Positions 51,802 through 61,880 of a stretch of 64,000 nucleotides of DNA are shown here, piece after piece (positions within the stretch are counted from its first letter, which is position 1; each line of letters starts with the position of its first letter). The translations under genes were made by a program, and so were the position numbers. The notes under the pieces were generated by a model. That model made no database searches, had not been told where the DNA came from, and worked only from the letters and a program-made list of their open reading frames with translations. The stretch is from a bacterium (GTDB lineage: Bacteria; Verrucomicrobiota; Verrucomicrobiia; Limisphaerales; J093): assembly GCA_021823625.1 (NCBI GenBank), contig JAKANS010000007.1, positions 1 to 64,000 on the forward strand, written 5' to 3'.

Positions 51802-54543
51802 ATGTTCAAGCGCATTGCCCTGCACCCTGTCATTCCACACCTGAGGGCCTGGTGCCTAGGACTGGCGTTCGGGCTCGGCGTGGCCGCTTCCGGTCTGGCT
51901 GAGGATACCAACCTCGTCTTCAACGGCTCGTTTGAATCCAGCCGACCCAGCTCAGACGCGCCCGACGGCTGGTCGGCGGCCGGCAACCCCGCCGTGAAGC
52001 AGCGGTTGGTCTTGGACGCCGGTCGCGACGGCCAGCCCTGTGCCAAGCTTGAATGCACCGAGTTTGCCGGCGACGGACCCGATTTCCACGCGATGATCTG
52101 TCAGTCCGGCCACGTGAGCGTGCGCCGTGGCCAGTGGTATCGGCTGGCGTTTTGGGCGAAAGGGCAAGGCATCAAAGGCGGCGCGGTCGAAGTGGCGCTC
52201 AACAACACCGATCCATGGGAGAATGCCGGCCTGGCCGACGCGTTCCGGACTGGCGCACGCTGGGAGCGGTTCGAGATGCTTTTTCGAGCCGACCGCGATT
52301 TACCTGCCGCCACGAGCCGGCTCCAGTTCTGGTTCAAGGACACCGGCACGCTCTGGCTCGACGACGTGGAACTCACCGAGTCGGCGGAAGGCCAGCAGTG
52401 GTTCCCGCAAATCGTCACCGCGGGGGTGAAGAACTTCGTGCCGAACAGCAGCTTCGAGTGCGGCCCGGCGGGCTGGGGCAGCTACACTTGGGGGCTGGGT
52501 GGCTGGGCGGGAAATCTGTACCGGCTCGAAGGGGAACTCGACGGGGCCGTCGCCCAGCACGGCCAGCATTCGCTGAAGATCGCGCTCAACCCGGCGACGC
52601 TGCCGGTGTTCTGGTTCGATTACTACGAGCCGGTTCGCCAGCCGGTCCGCCGCGTGCTCGTGGCCAATCGCGGCTGGTTCCGCGTGAAACCCGGCGAGCG
52701 ACTCACGCTGTCCGCCTTCCTGCGCGCCGACGCCGACGCGGTGACTGCGCAACTCGCCGCCGTGGAACCCGGTGAGCCCGTCGATCGAAAGGCCGTGACC
52801 GTCGGCCGCGACTGGACGCGGCAGGAATTCAGCTTCGTCCCGTCGCAGCCGTTTGTGTTCATCGCGGTGGGCCTGGATCTGGAGGCTTCCCGACTCGACG
52901 CGGCGACCCTCTGGGTGGATGCGATCCAGTTGGAACGCGGCGCGCAGGCCACGGCCTACCAACCGCGACAGCCTGTCGAGTCGTTTCTCGAAACCGGCCA
53001 GGTGGGCAACATCTTCACAAACGCGGCGCAAGGCGCCGCGTTCACGGTGCGCGCCTTCAACGACACGGACGCGCCGGCGGAGGTCCGGGGTCAATTCGCG
53101 TTGACGAACTTCTTCGACCAACGCGCCTTCACGAGTGAGCCAGAGATGAAGCTCGCGGCGCACGCCAGCGGCAGCCTCGCCTTGCGGAATGTGGTTCCGA
53201 ATCGGCTCGGCTTCTTCCAGGCAAGCTGGGCCGCGGGCACGGGCGCCAACTCGCTCCGCTGCGCGATCGTCGAACCCGCCGATCCGCTGCTGGCCGATTC
53301 GCCGCTGGGTTTCAATCACGCCTACTCATGGGACTTTCTCGTCCGCCTGGCGCGGGAAGCCGGCATCGTCTGGTGGCGCGATTGGTCGGCCAAGTGGCAG
53401 ACCGTCGAACCGGAGAAAGGCCGGTTCGACTGGGCGGTTGCGGACCCGCAAATCCAGCGGGTGCTCGCGCTCAATAGCCAGGTGGAAGTGCTGCTGCCAT
53501 TCCCGTCCACCACGTGGTCCACTTCCGCACGTGCCGAGGAAGTGGCGCAAGCGGCCGGCGCCGACAGTTACCTCCGCACGCGGCTGCCGCTGGCCTGTGC
53601 CCCGAAGGACTTGAGCGACTTCGGCCGCTATGCCGCCGAAACCGTCCGCCACTATCGCCGCGAGTCACCGCGGAGCGTCACGCATTTCCAGATCCTCAAC
53701 GAGCCGGTCTATACCGATTACGCGTTGCCGCAGAAGTTCGGCTACACGCTGGACGATTACCTGCGGCTGGTGGAGGTCGCGTACCGCGCGATCAAGGCGG
53801 CCGATCCGCAGGCGGTGGTCGTCGGGGGCCTCAGCGCGAACCTGGAATCCGGCTGGACCCGCGACTTCGTGAAGCGGGGCGGGCTCCAGTTCGTGGATGT
53901 GTTCGACCTTCACAACTACGATCCTGCCCGGCCCGCCGAGAGTTTTGAAGACGCGTTCCGTTCGCTCGAAGACCTCATGCGCGCCCACGGCGGCCCCAAG
54001 CCGGTGTGGATCACCGAATGGGGCTGCTACGCCGACGACGATCCGCCCTGCGTCCCGGTGGCGGTCGGGGACGCGACGATGAATCGCTGCCGCTGGCCCA
54101 GCGAGCGCGCGGCCACCGAGCACATCGTGAAATTCACCGCGGTGGCCTTCGCCCACGGCGTGCGGAAGATCTTCTTCCACGCCGGCACCTGCGGGCCGAT
54201 CAACGGGGTGGACGCGGGCGGAGTACTGTTCGAGTATGGCGGGGCACCGCGGCGGATGTACGCCGGCGTCGCCGCGCTGACGAAGCTGCTGGGCGTGCCG
54301 GAAGCCTGCGAGCGCATCGTGAACCGCGATGGCACCAGCGCCTACTGCTTCCGGACCGGCGGCCGGACACTTGCCCTCGCCTGGCGGACCGGCGAAGGGA
54401 GCAAACCGCTGAAACCCGTTGAGGGCATCACCGTGCGCGACCTCATGGGCAACCCGATCGAGGTGAACGCCGCTGTCTTGAGCGAAACGCCGATCTACCT
54501 GCTCGGCACCAGCGCGGACGGGGTGGAACGCGCTCTGCCGTGA
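51802..54543 (+). CDS. Secreted clan-A glycoside hydrolase with carbohydrate-binding domains
   Basis: A 913-residue exported enzyme. Signal peptide at residues ~10-33 (LRAWCLGLAFGLGVAASGLA). Residues ~36-190 and ~215-385 look like two CBM4/9-like jelly-rolls (NLVFNGSFESSRPSSDAPDGW, LWLDDVELTES; NFVPNSSFECGPAGWG, LWVDAIQLERG). Residues ~495-850 are a TIM barrel of the GH39/GH5 kind, with the acid/base Glu634 in QILNEPVYTD and the nucleophile Glu739 in WITEWGCY. Substrate is probably a plant or algal polysaccharide; the exact family is uncertain. A second secreted carbohydrase gene follows eight bases later. Confidence 0.85.
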   Translation: MFKRIALHPVIPHLRAWCLGLAFGLGVAASGLAEDTNLVFNGSFESSRPSSDAPDGWSAAGNPAVKQRLVLDAGRDGQPCAKLECTEFAGDGPDFHAMICQSGHVSVRRGQWYRLAFWAKGQGIKGGAVEVALNNTDPWENAGLADAFRTGARWERFEMLFRADRDLPAATSRLQFWFKDTGTLWLDDVELTESAEGQQWFPQIVTAGVKNFVPNSSFECGPAGWGSYTWGLGGWAGNLYRLEGELDGAVAQHGQHSLKIALNPATLPVFWFDYYEPVRQPVRRVLVANRGWFRVKPGERLTLSAFLRADADAVTAQLAAVEPGEPVDRKAVTVGRDWTRQEFSFVPSQPFVFIAVGLDLEASRLDAATLWVDAIQLERGAQATAYQPRQPVESFLETGQVGNIFTNAAQGAAFTVRAFNDTDAPAEVRGQFALTNFFDQRAFTSEPEMKLAAHASGSLALRNVVPNRLGFFQASWAAGTGANSLRCAIVEPADPLLADSPLGFNHAYSWDFLVRLAREAGIVWWRDWSAKWQTVEPEKGRFDWAVADPQIQRVLALNSQVEVLLPFPSTTWSTSARAEEVAQAAGADSYLRTRLPLACAPKDLSDFGRYAAETVRHYRRESPRSVTHFQILNEPVYTDYALPQKFGYTLDDYLRLVEVAYRAIKAADPQAVVVGGLSANLESGWTRDFVKRGGLQFVDVFDLHNYDPARPAESFEDAFRSLEDLMRAHGGPKPVWITEWGCYADDDPPCVPVAVGDATMNRCRWPSERAATEHIVKFTAVAFAHGVRKIFFHAGTCGPINGVDAGGVLFEYGGAPRRMYAGVAALTKLLGVPEACERIVNRDGTSAYCFRTGGRTLALAWRTGEGSKPLKPVEGITVRDLMGNPIEVNAAVLSETPIYLLGTSADGVERALP

Positions 54544-54551
54544 TCCCAATC

Positions 54552-56066
54552 ATGAAAAACGTTTTTGCCAAACGCTGGTCCGCGATTCCAGTTGCGCTGC
54601 TCGCGTTCTGCGTGCCGGTAGGCCACCCAGCGCAGGGCGCCGCGCCCGTGACGACCTGGGCTGCGCCGCCGGGCGAGACGCTATGCGAGGACTACGCGCT
54701 CCGGGTCAACGGACAGCCGGTGCCGGTTTACTCCTGCCGGGTGTCGGCCGTGCCGTTCGACCAGGTGTGGCCCGGATACCAACGCCCCGCCGACCAGACT
54801 GAGCTCGCGGGGTTCGCCCAGTGGGGCATGTCAGGCCCGGTGTCGGTGGAGATCACCTCGCAGCGGCCGTTCACCAACGTCGTCGTCCGGCCGGGCTCGC
54901 GCGAGGTCCGTCCCACCGTGAGCGGTCGGGCCATCACGTTCGCCCTCGCGAAGTCCGGGCAGGTGACCGTCGAACTGGACGGTCCGCATCACGCGCTGCA
55001 CCTGTTCGCCGATCCGCCGGAAGTCGGCGCCCCCAGGGGCGACGAAGCCGGGGTGCGGTACTTTGGACCGGGCGTTCATCGGCCGGGCAAGATCCAGCTT
55101 AAGAGCGGTGAGACGCTCTACCTCGCCGGCGGAGCGGTGGTCTATACCGCGGTCGAGGCGCGCGGGGCGACGGGCGTGCGGATTCTGGGCCGCGGGGTCA
55201 TCGATACGAGCGAGTACGACCGGGACAAAGGCGGCGGCTGTATCCGGTTGACCGACTGTTCGGACGTTAAGATTGAAGGCGTGATCCTGCGCGACCCGGA
55301 CGTCTGGTGTCTCAGCGCGTTCGGCTGCCGGAACCTCGAGATCGCCAACGTCAAGCTCGTCGGACTGTGGCGCTACAACGCCGACGGCATCGACATCTGT
55401 AACAGCCAGCACGTCGTCATCCGCAACTCCTTCGTGCGCGCTTTCGACGACGCCATCGTACTCAAGGGGTTGAACTGGGGTAAGGGCGGCTTCCAGGAGA
55501 GGCCGGTGCGAAACGTGCGCGTTCACGACCTGGTGGTGTGGTGTGACTGGGGCCGGGCGCTGGAAATCGGGGCCGAGACGTCAGCGCCCGAGATTGCCGA
55601 CGTTCGGTTCCAGGACTGCGACATCATCCGGACGACGCACATTGCCATGGACATCCAGTGCGGCGACCGGGCGCTGGTTCGCGACATCCGGTATGAGAAC
55701 ATCCGGGTCGAGATCGACGACGTCTGTCCCGCTCCGCGCATGCAGGGCAGCCGCGACGAGCGGTACGTGGAGAACCCCCACGATAAGTACCTGCCGAATC
55801 TGCTGGTGATCGTGATCGGCCAGAACCCCTACTCGCAGGATGCCGAGCGCGGCAACGTCCGCGACGTCGCCTACTCCGACGTGTCCGTCACAGGGAAACG
55901 CGCTCCACGATCCTGCTTCAACGGTCTCGACTCCCAGCACACGGTCCAGCGGGTCACCATTGACAACCTGCGGCTGAGCGGCAAGCCCGCAAACAGTGCG
56001 GCTGACGCCAACCTGTCGGTGGGCAAGTACGTGAGCGACGTTCTTTTCGGCAAGGCCGCGGAGTAA
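54552..56066 (+). CDS. Secreted right-handed beta-helix protein, GH28-like
   Basis: A 504-residue exported protein. I take the ATG giving MKNVFAKRWSAIPVALLAFCVPVGHPAQGA (signal peptide) over the GTG four codons upstream that overlaps the previous stop. The centre is a parallel beta-helix: GARGATGVRILGRGVIDTSEYDRDKGGGCIRLTDCSDVKIEGVILRDP, WRYNADGIDICNSQHVVIRNSFVRAFDDAIVLKG. The NADGID and DDAIVLK motifs line up with the catalytic Asp residues of polygalacturonases (GH28 N-x-D and D-D). It probably acts with the hydrolase just upstream. An epimerase or lyase of the same fold is possible. Confidence 0.85.
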   Translation: MKNVFAKRWSAIPVALLAFCVPVGHPAQGAAPVTTWAAPPGETLCEDYALRVNGQPVPVYSCRVSAVPFDQVWPGYQRPADQTELAGFAQWGMSGPVSVEITSQRPFTNVVVRPGSREVRPTVSGRAITFALAKSGQVTVELDGPHHALHLFADPPEVGAPRGDEAGVRYFGPGVHRPGKIQLKSGETLYLAGGAVVYTAVEARGATGVRILGRGVIDTSEYDRDKGGGCIRLTDCSDVKIEGVILRDPDVWCLSAFGCRNLEIANVKLVGLWRYNADGIDICNSQHVVIRNSFVRAFDDAIVLKGLNWGKGGFQERPVRNVRVHDLVVWCDWGRALEIGAETSAPEIADVRFQDCDIIRTTHIAMDIQCGDRALVRDIRYENIRVEIDDVCPAPRMQGSRDERYVENPHDKYLPNLLVIVIGQNPYSQDAERGNVRDVAYSDVSVTGKRAPRSCFNGLDSQHTVQRVTIDNLRLSGKPANSAADANLSVGKYVSDVLFGKAAE

Positions 56067-56249
56067 CGGCCGCGGCGCTGACGGCCGCCCTGCCGTCTGC
56101 CCAGCCCGGCGGCGGGACTGCGTCCCTCTTGTCATCGAGTTCGGTGAATGCGACGAGGGCTTGAGGAACGGGTAAGGTGCTTCTTCGACGTGCATGATGG
56201 GTATCAGCCATAGTGGGGAATCTCCAACTTGCCAGCCACAAAGTAGAGC

Positions 56250-56457
56250 ATGGCGATCTGATACTCGGCGGAATGTAGATGTTGAGCTTCTCGACGACTT
56301 TGACCTCGAAGTGCGCCCAAGGCAGGTCATCGCAGACCACGTCCGGCGAGTCCGGTGAGCCGCTCAACTGCTGCCCGCGCCGCGCCCGGTAACCGTTCGC
56401 CCGCAACTCGTCGCGCCGCTGGCACTCGCCCCTGGCTCCCTTTGCCCGGCTGTTCAT
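56250..56457 (-). pseudogene. Truncated Hjc-like PD-(D/E)XK resolvase
   Basis: The N-terminus (MNSRAKGARGECQRRDELRANGYRARRGQQLSGSPDSPDVVCDDLPWAHFEVKVVEKLNIY) matches small phage/plasmid-type Holliday junction resolvases: G-A-x-G-E at the start, Asp in SPDVV and E-x-K in FEVK. The family continues for another ~45 residues, but here homology stops after LNIY and the frame runs on with non-family sequence to 55954. It is therefore a 3'-truncated remnant. It follows an XRE regulator on the same strand and lies close to the initiator tRNA, the usual place for integrated elements. Confidence 0.6.
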
Positions 56458-56581
56458 TGCCAGCCTCCTTCGAGGCGCTGTTGTTGCACACCAGCGACGT
56501 TTCGCTCAACCGGCGCCGCGCGCCCTCGGGCCGGAAGCGCATGAGTCGTTCGTTGGGGTTGGCCGTGCTCATGGTGCCGCC

Positions 56582-56776
56582 TCAGCGGTCGAAGATTTCA
56601 AACGCCGGCTTCTGCAAGACCTCCGCGATCCGGTGCTTGGTGTCGCCATCAGGCCGGGCGCGGCCTGTTTCCAGCCGGGAGATGTCGATCTCCTTGCAAC
56701 CGACCTTGTCCGCGAGTTGAAGCTGGGTGAGGCCCTGGGGCACCGGCGTCGCCTTCAGTCTGTAATTCGATGCCAT
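56582..56776 (-). CDS. Small XRE-family DNA-binding regulator
   Basis: A 64-residue helix-turn-helix protein; I use the ATG giving MASNYRLKATPVPQGLTQLQLADKVGCKEIDISRLETGRARPDGDTKHRIAEVLQKPAFEIFDR. The HTH (LTQLQLADKVGCKEIDISRLETGRARP) is a complete Cro/CI-type motif, and IAEVLQKPAFEIF is the following helix of the family. A short ORF of 81 codons (56327-56572) and the truncated resolvase follow on the same strand. It is probably the remaining control gene of an integrated element. Confidence 0.8.
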   Translation of the reverse strand: MASNYRLKATPVPQGLTQLQLADKVGCKEIDISRLETGRARPDGDTKHRIAEVLQKPAFEIFDR

Positions 56777-57037
56777 GTCGTGCGATTTCGACCGTGGCAA
56801 GACCACCTCGCCACTTCACCGGACATGGGGTGACAAAACCTGTCACCAATGAAAAACGTTCCGGTGGTGTGTGGGATCTGTGGGGCAAACCGAAGCTCCA
56901 ACCCGTCAGGCTATAGCCTGAAGAGCGAATGTGTGGGAATGCGTGGTAGGATGTGTGGTAAACTGTCCACAGTTTTCCAGGCTGTCCGCCTAGTTCCACC
57001 GAGGAACCTCCAACACGCTGCAAACGCAAAGAAGCCA
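56777..57037. other. Gap between XRE gene and initiator tRNA terminator
   Basis: I see no convincing gene. The stretch around 56925-56975 is rich in GTGTGG/TGTGG repeats (GTGTGGGAATGCGTGGTAGG, GTGTGGTAAACTGTCCACAG). It holds a short dyad, TGTCCACAG. It presumably contains the XRE promoter and possibly an attachment-site remnant. Confidence 0.35.
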
Positions 57038-57071
57038 ATAAAAATGGCCCTGAGACGGGGGTCTCAGGGCC
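57038..57071 (-). terminator. Terminator of the initiator tRNA
   Basis: On the minus strand, GGCCCTGAGAC and GTCTCAGGGCC form a perfect 11-base-pair stem with a four-base loop. ATTTTTATT follows. It begins seven bases past the tRNA CCA end. Confidence 0.9.
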
Positions 57072-57077
57072 GAAAAT

Positions 57078-57689
<612 letters not shown>

Positions 57690-57693
57690 ATAA

Positions 57694-57948
57694 ATTGAAT
57701 TCGGCCGCGCCGCCGCTTACCATGTTTGGTTCGGCAAGACCTCCACCGCCTCGCTCGCCATTGGTGCGACCGTCGCGCTCCTGGGCCGGGCGCAATGGCC
57801 GCTTCGGGTGGGACTCATCCTCGCCATCGTGGCGTGCCTCGAGGAGATCGCCATTACGTTTACCGTCAAGGAAAGCCGTTCCAAGGTCCGCTCGTGGTGG
57901 CACGCGCGGCGGCTCGGTGCATCCGGCGGCCGGGAACCTGAAGATTGA
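57694..57948 (+). pseudogene. C-terminal fragment of a CDP-alcohol phosphatidyltransferase
   Basis: A frame not in the ORF track reads GRAAAYHVWFGKTSTASLAIGATVALLGRAQWPLRVGLILAIVACLEEIAITFTVKESRSKVRSWWHARR and stops at TGA. Two hydrophobic helices, the acidic CLEEIAIT pair and a basic tail resemble the C-terminus of CDP-OH phosphatidyltransferases of phospholipid synthesis. The catalytic D-G-x2-A-R-x8-G-x3-D-x3-D motif would lie upstream and is missing; a stop codon is immediately before. It starts at the same point where the GH116 fragment ends. Confidence 0.6.
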
Positions 57949-58207
57949 AACCGCGCGGTCTGAAGAGCCGGCAATGCCCCGCGCCTCGAAATGGTGAATC
58001 GGTCGCACCGCCCAGCTTTCGTTCAAACGAATGAACAGGCCTTGCGGTCGGGATCGCTACCCCGGTTCGGAATAAGCCTGACCGCTTCGGGGAGGTGGCG
58101 GTTCGCTGTATCTCAACGCGAAACGCTGTCAGGCTGTTGGCGTTGACGCGTAACTCGGCCCGGAAAACTGAGTTGCAGTCCGGCGTGGCCTCCCGCCACA
58201 CTCGCCC
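57949..58207. other. Intergenic region before the comM-like gene
   Basis: No gene seen; the ORFs offered are antisense or out-of-frame shadows. The segment must hold the promoter of the comM-like gene, but no clear -35/-10 pair stands out. Confidence 0.35.
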
Positions 58208-59734
58208 ATGCTTGCCAGGGTCTGCTCCGCCGCGGTCAACGGCATCGAGGCTTACCCCGTGGAGGTCGAGGTCAACGCCGGCTGGGGCGACACGTTGGTC
58301 GTGATCGTCGGCCTGCCGGACGCCGCGGTGAAAGAGTCCCGCGACCGCGTCAGCACGGCGCTCACCAACTCGGGGTTCAAGTTTCCGATGGGCCGCACCA
58401 CCATCAACCTCGCCCCCGCCGACGTGCGCAAGGAGGGTCCCAGCTTCGACCTGCCCATCGCCGTCGGCATGGTGGCCGCGAGCGAACAGATGAACGGCGA
58501 TCAACTCGATAATTTCCTCATCGTCGGTGAACTTGCCCTCACCGGCGCGGTACGCTCGGTGAAAGGCGTGCTGCCGGTTGCGCTGCGGGCCAAAGCCGAG
58601 GGCAAGGCCGGCGTGCTCGTGCCTGCCGACAACGCCGCTGAGGCGGCGGTCGTGGCCGGGCTGAACGTCATTCCCGTCGCGAATCTGCGCGAGGCGGTGA
58701 GTTTCCTCGAAGGCGAAACCGCGATCGCGCCCACACGGGTGGACGTGGCCGCGCTGTTCGAGTTGCCGGCCGATGACGATCTGGATTTCGCGGATGTGAA
58801 GGGCCAGGAGTCGGTGAAGCGCGCACTCGAAATCGCCGCCGCCGGCGGACACAACGTGCTTTTGATCGGACCGCCCGGCACCGGCAAGTCGATGCTGGCC
58901 AAACGGCTGCCCACCATTCTGCCGCCGCTCACCCTCGAAGAAGCACTCGAAACCACGAAGATTCACAGCATCGTCGGCCTGCTCAAACCAGGCCAGGCGC
59001 TGGTCACGCAACGGCCGTTCCGCTCGCCACACCACACCGCCAGCGATGCCGGACTGCTCGGCGGCAACATTAACCCGACGCCCGGCGAGATTTCACTGGC
59101 CCACCACGGCGTCCTGTTCCTCGATGAACTGCCGGAGTTCAAGCGCAGTGTGCTCGAAACAATGCGTCAGCCGCTGGAAGACGGTCACGTGACCATTTCG
59201 CGCGCCGCCGGCACGATGACCTTCCCGTCACAATTCATGCTGGTGGCCGCGATGAATCCGACGCCGGACGGGAAAATGCCCGGCGAATCGCGCTGCTCGC
59301 CGCGTGAAATCCAGAGCTACCTGGGCCGCATCTCCGGGCCGTTGCTGGACCGGATCGACCTCCACGTCGAGGTGCCGCCGGTGAAGTTTCGCGAGATCAC
59401 CGCCGAGCGGACGGGAGAGCCGTCCGCCCAGATTCGCGCGCGGGTCATTGCCGCCCGGCGCCGCCAGCAGGAGCGGTTTCGCGCGCGCGCGCGCGTGACT
59501 TGCAACGCCCGCATGGGGACACGCGAACTGAAAGCCTTCTGCGCCCTGGACGAACCAACCTTGGAGATGCTCAAGGCAGCGATGGCCGACCTGAGCCTGA
59601 CCGCCCGCGCGTACGACCGCATCCTCAAGGTTTCACGGACGATTGCCGACCTCGCGGGCAGCGAGCGGATCACTGCCGAACACGTCGCCGAGGCCATCCA
59701 ACTCCGCTCCCTCGACCGGCAAATTTGGGGCTGA
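58208..59734 (+). CDS. comM: YifB/ComM-family AAA+ ATPase (Mg-chelatase-like)
   Basis: A 508-residue cytosolic protein. The first ~175 residues are the ChlI-like S5-fold domain (MLARVCSAAVNGIEAYPVEVEVNAGWGDTLVVIVGLPDAAVKESRDRV; FSFDLPIAVG-type PSFDLPIAVGMVAAS). The AAA+ part has Walker A HNVLLIGPPGTGKSMLA, the sensor-type FRSPHHTASDAGLLGG, Walker B GVLFLDELPEF, and the FQLVAAMNP-like FMLVAAMNPTPDG. It ends with the winged C-terminal helices (SLTARAYDRILKVSRTIADLAGSERITAEHVAEAIQLRSLDR). In other bacteria ComM is a branch-migration helicase for natural transformation. It is the only clearly intact gene between 56 and 63 kb. Confidence 0.95.
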   Translation: MLARVCSAAVNGIEAYPVEVEVNAGWGDTLVVIVGLPDAAVKESRDRVSTALTNSGFKFPMGRTTINLAPADVRKEGPSFDLPIAVGMVAASEQMNGDQLDNFLIVGELALTGAVRSVKGVLPVALRAKAEGKAGVLVPADNAAEAAVVAGLNVIPVANLREAVSFLEGETAIAPTRVDVAALFELPADDDLDFADVKGQESVKRALEIAAAGGHNVLLIGPPGTGKSMLAKRLPTILPPLTLEEALETTKIHSIVGLLKPGQALVTQRPFRSPHHTASDAGLLGGNINPTPGEISLAHHGVLFLDELPEFKRSVLETMRQPLEDGHVTISRAAGTMTFPSQFMLVAAMNPTPDGKMPGESRCSPREIQSYLGRISGPLLDRIDLHVEVPPVKFREITAERTGEPSAQIRARVIAARRRQQERFRARARVTCNARMGTRELKAFCALDEPTLEMLKAAMADLSLTARAYDRILKVSRTIADLAGSERITAEHVAEAIQLRSLDRQIWG

Positions 59735-59918
59735 CCAGGGGCTGACCACGGCCAGCCGGCGCGATTGCCCCGCCCCAGATCCCCGCCTCAAGACCGAACT
59801 CACCCGGCGCAAACCTCCCGCCGCGGTGTGACGGCACCACGCTGGCGTGCCCATGTCTCGTCCCGATTGGCGGGAGCTGTAAAGGATTCAATGTGGATAA
59901 TGATGACAAGGAGCATAA
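59735..59918. other. Gap between comM-like gene and parvulin remnant
   Basis: No gene seen. An in-frame stop at 59916-59918 ends any upstream extension of the parvulin frame, so its missing N-terminus is not hidden here. Confidence 0.4.
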
Positions 59919-60719
59919 CTAACCGATCGCCAGGCGGTGCTGGACGACATGGTGCGGACGGAGGCGCTCTACGCGAAGGCAGTCCAGGCCGGCTACGATC
60001 GCAACGAGCATTTGCTCCAACGCTTCAAGCGTCTGGTCGTGGACCAGTACCAGCAGGATCAACTCGGCAATGCTGGCAACCTCCCCGCCCCGAGAGAGGA
60101 ATCGATACAGCAATACTACCCAGGCTCATTGGGGCGAGTTCACCCAGCCGCCGCAGGTGCGGCCGGCGCTGATCCGGGTACACGTGCCCGCCCGGGTGAC
60201 GCCGGAAAAAAGGGCGGAGGGGCAGGCCAGGATGGCCGAAATCCGCCAACAAGCCGTCGCACTCCCCCATCCATGGAAGTGGCCTTCGGGGAACTCGCGC
60301 GGCTGCACTCGGAAGATCAGCCGACGCGCTACCGGGGCGGCGATTGCGGTTGGGTGTCGCGGGACCGGCCGATCTTCCGCTGGCCGCCCAAGGTGCTGGA
60401 CGCGATGTTCGCCCTCCAAACGCCCGGCGAACTCAGCCCCGTGATCGAAGCTGAGGACGGCTGCTACCTGATCAAATTGATCGATGCGAAACCCGCGCAG
60501 ATCACGGCTCTGGGCGAGGTGCGCGAGGCCATCGAAAAGCGACTGACGCAGCAGGCTGTCGAACAACGGCAGGCCGATTTCAACCGCGAAGCGCTCGCGG
60601 GCCTGCGCGTGGAACTGCACCCGGATTTGTTGGAGAAGATCACGCGCCGCCGACCGTTGCCCGCAACGGTGCCGAGCCCCCGGCCACCATGTCGGCGCGG
60701 TGAAACCGAATTCTATCCT
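59919..60719 (+). pseudogene. Frameshifted PpiC/SurA-type parvulin isomerase
   Basis: The N-terminal helix part reads LTDRQAVLDDMVRTEALYAKAVQAGYDRNEHLLQRFKRLVVDQYQQDQL...ESIQQYY. The sense then moves to another frame (TQAHWGEFTQPPQVRPALIRVHVPARVTPEKRAEGQARMAEIRQQAVALP) near 60118 and back near 60262 to SMEVAFGELARLHSEDQPTRYRGGDCGWVSRD...EDGCYLIKLIDAKPA. The last section is a clear PpiC domain (F-x-x-L-A-x-x-H-S-E-D; G-G-D-x-G-W). The signal peptide is missing, and the expected stop is in a third frame. This was a periplasmic peptidyl-prolyl isomerase, now at least triply damaged, unless these are assembly errors. Confidence 0.8.
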
Positions 60720-61880
60720 ATGAAAAGACCATCCAGCCTGGTGTTGCCCGCAAGTCCGCGGCCCAAAGGTGATTCGGCCGGGGCTGACCCTGCCGATCCG
60801 AGGCGACTGGGGATGCCGCGTCGATCTCGAGCCTTGGCCTGCCTGTTCATCGGCACTCTTATGATGGTTGGTGCGATGCCCGGGCGTTCACTGGCCAGCC
60901 AGTTGGCGACGCAGACGTTCACCCTGCATCCGGGCTGGAACGCGATTTACCTGGAAGTGGCGCCCGAAAACTCTGCGACCAGTGCGGTCTTCGACGGGAT
61001 TCCGGTGGACAGCGTGTGGACCTTCCAGGCGCAGCTCTCGGCCGTCCAGTTCATCCAGGATCCCAAGGAGCCGGTGTGGGACAAAAGCCGGTGGGCGGTG
61101 TATGTGCCCACCAACCGGGTCGAGTCTTTCCAAAACAACCTCTTCAGTGTGCAGGCGAACCGGGCTTATCTCGTCAATCTGAGCGGCGCGTCACCGGCGA
61201 CCTTGAGTGTCACCGGGCGGCCCTCGCTGCGCCGATCGGATTGGGTGCCGAACGCCTATAATCTGTGCGGCTTCCCGGTGGATCCCGCCGCGCTACCGAC
61301 ATTCCTTGCCTTCTTCGGGCCGTCGCCCGCGCATTACGACCGCGCAGCCGGCCGCCTGCAGCCCATCTACCGCTGAGCGGCTCGGGCGAGTGGAACCTGG
61401 TCAACCCGGGCGACACGATGCAGACCGGCGAGGCTTACTGGGTTTACACGCAGGGACCTTCCGATTACCAGGCGCCGCTGGGCGTGCAAGTCGATACGGG
61501 GAACGGGCTGGACTTCGGGGTCGAAGTGGGAACCTTGAACCTGAAACTCAGCAACCTCACTGGGGCAACCAAGTTCGTGGCGGTCCAGAATTTGATTTCG
61601 CCTGCCGACAACGCGTTGTCGTACTCCCAGTTCAATCCCACGAACGGCATCCAGTGATCGCACCTGCTCACCAACCCGCCGGCGCCTTACTCCCTCTCGG
61701 TGGGGCCGGGCGAGGAAGTGACGATGCGATTGGGGGTGCGGCGCGGCGACTTTGTGGGGGATCTTTACGAGACGCTGCTGGAAGTGACCGACGGCGAAGG
61801 CAGCCGCGTTGCGGTTCCCGTCTCGGCCGCCAAGGTCGTGGAGGGCGTGTTGCCGACGCTGCAGCGTCTGCGCGGCGCCT
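60720..61880 (+). pseudogene. Disrupted secreted protein of unknown function
   Basis: It starts MKRPSSLVL, with a membrane/signal segment at about residues 40-60 (ALACLFIGTLMMVGAMPGRSLA), then a beta-rich body (ATQTFTLHPGWNAIYLEVAPENSATSAVFDGIPVDSVWTFQAQLS; TPFNLCGFPVDP-like NAYNLCGFPVDP). The frame breaks at about 61370 and resumes with SGSGEWNLVNPGDTMQTGEAYWVYTQGPSDYQ. A TGA at 61655 sits where the frame otherwise continues (IQ-stop-SHLLTNPPAPYSLSVGPGEE). The sense fades out at ~61870, where opposite-strand coding begins. Secreted Verrucomicrobial proteins with this GWN-L-I start are often large surface proteins; no function is known. Confidence 0.7.
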
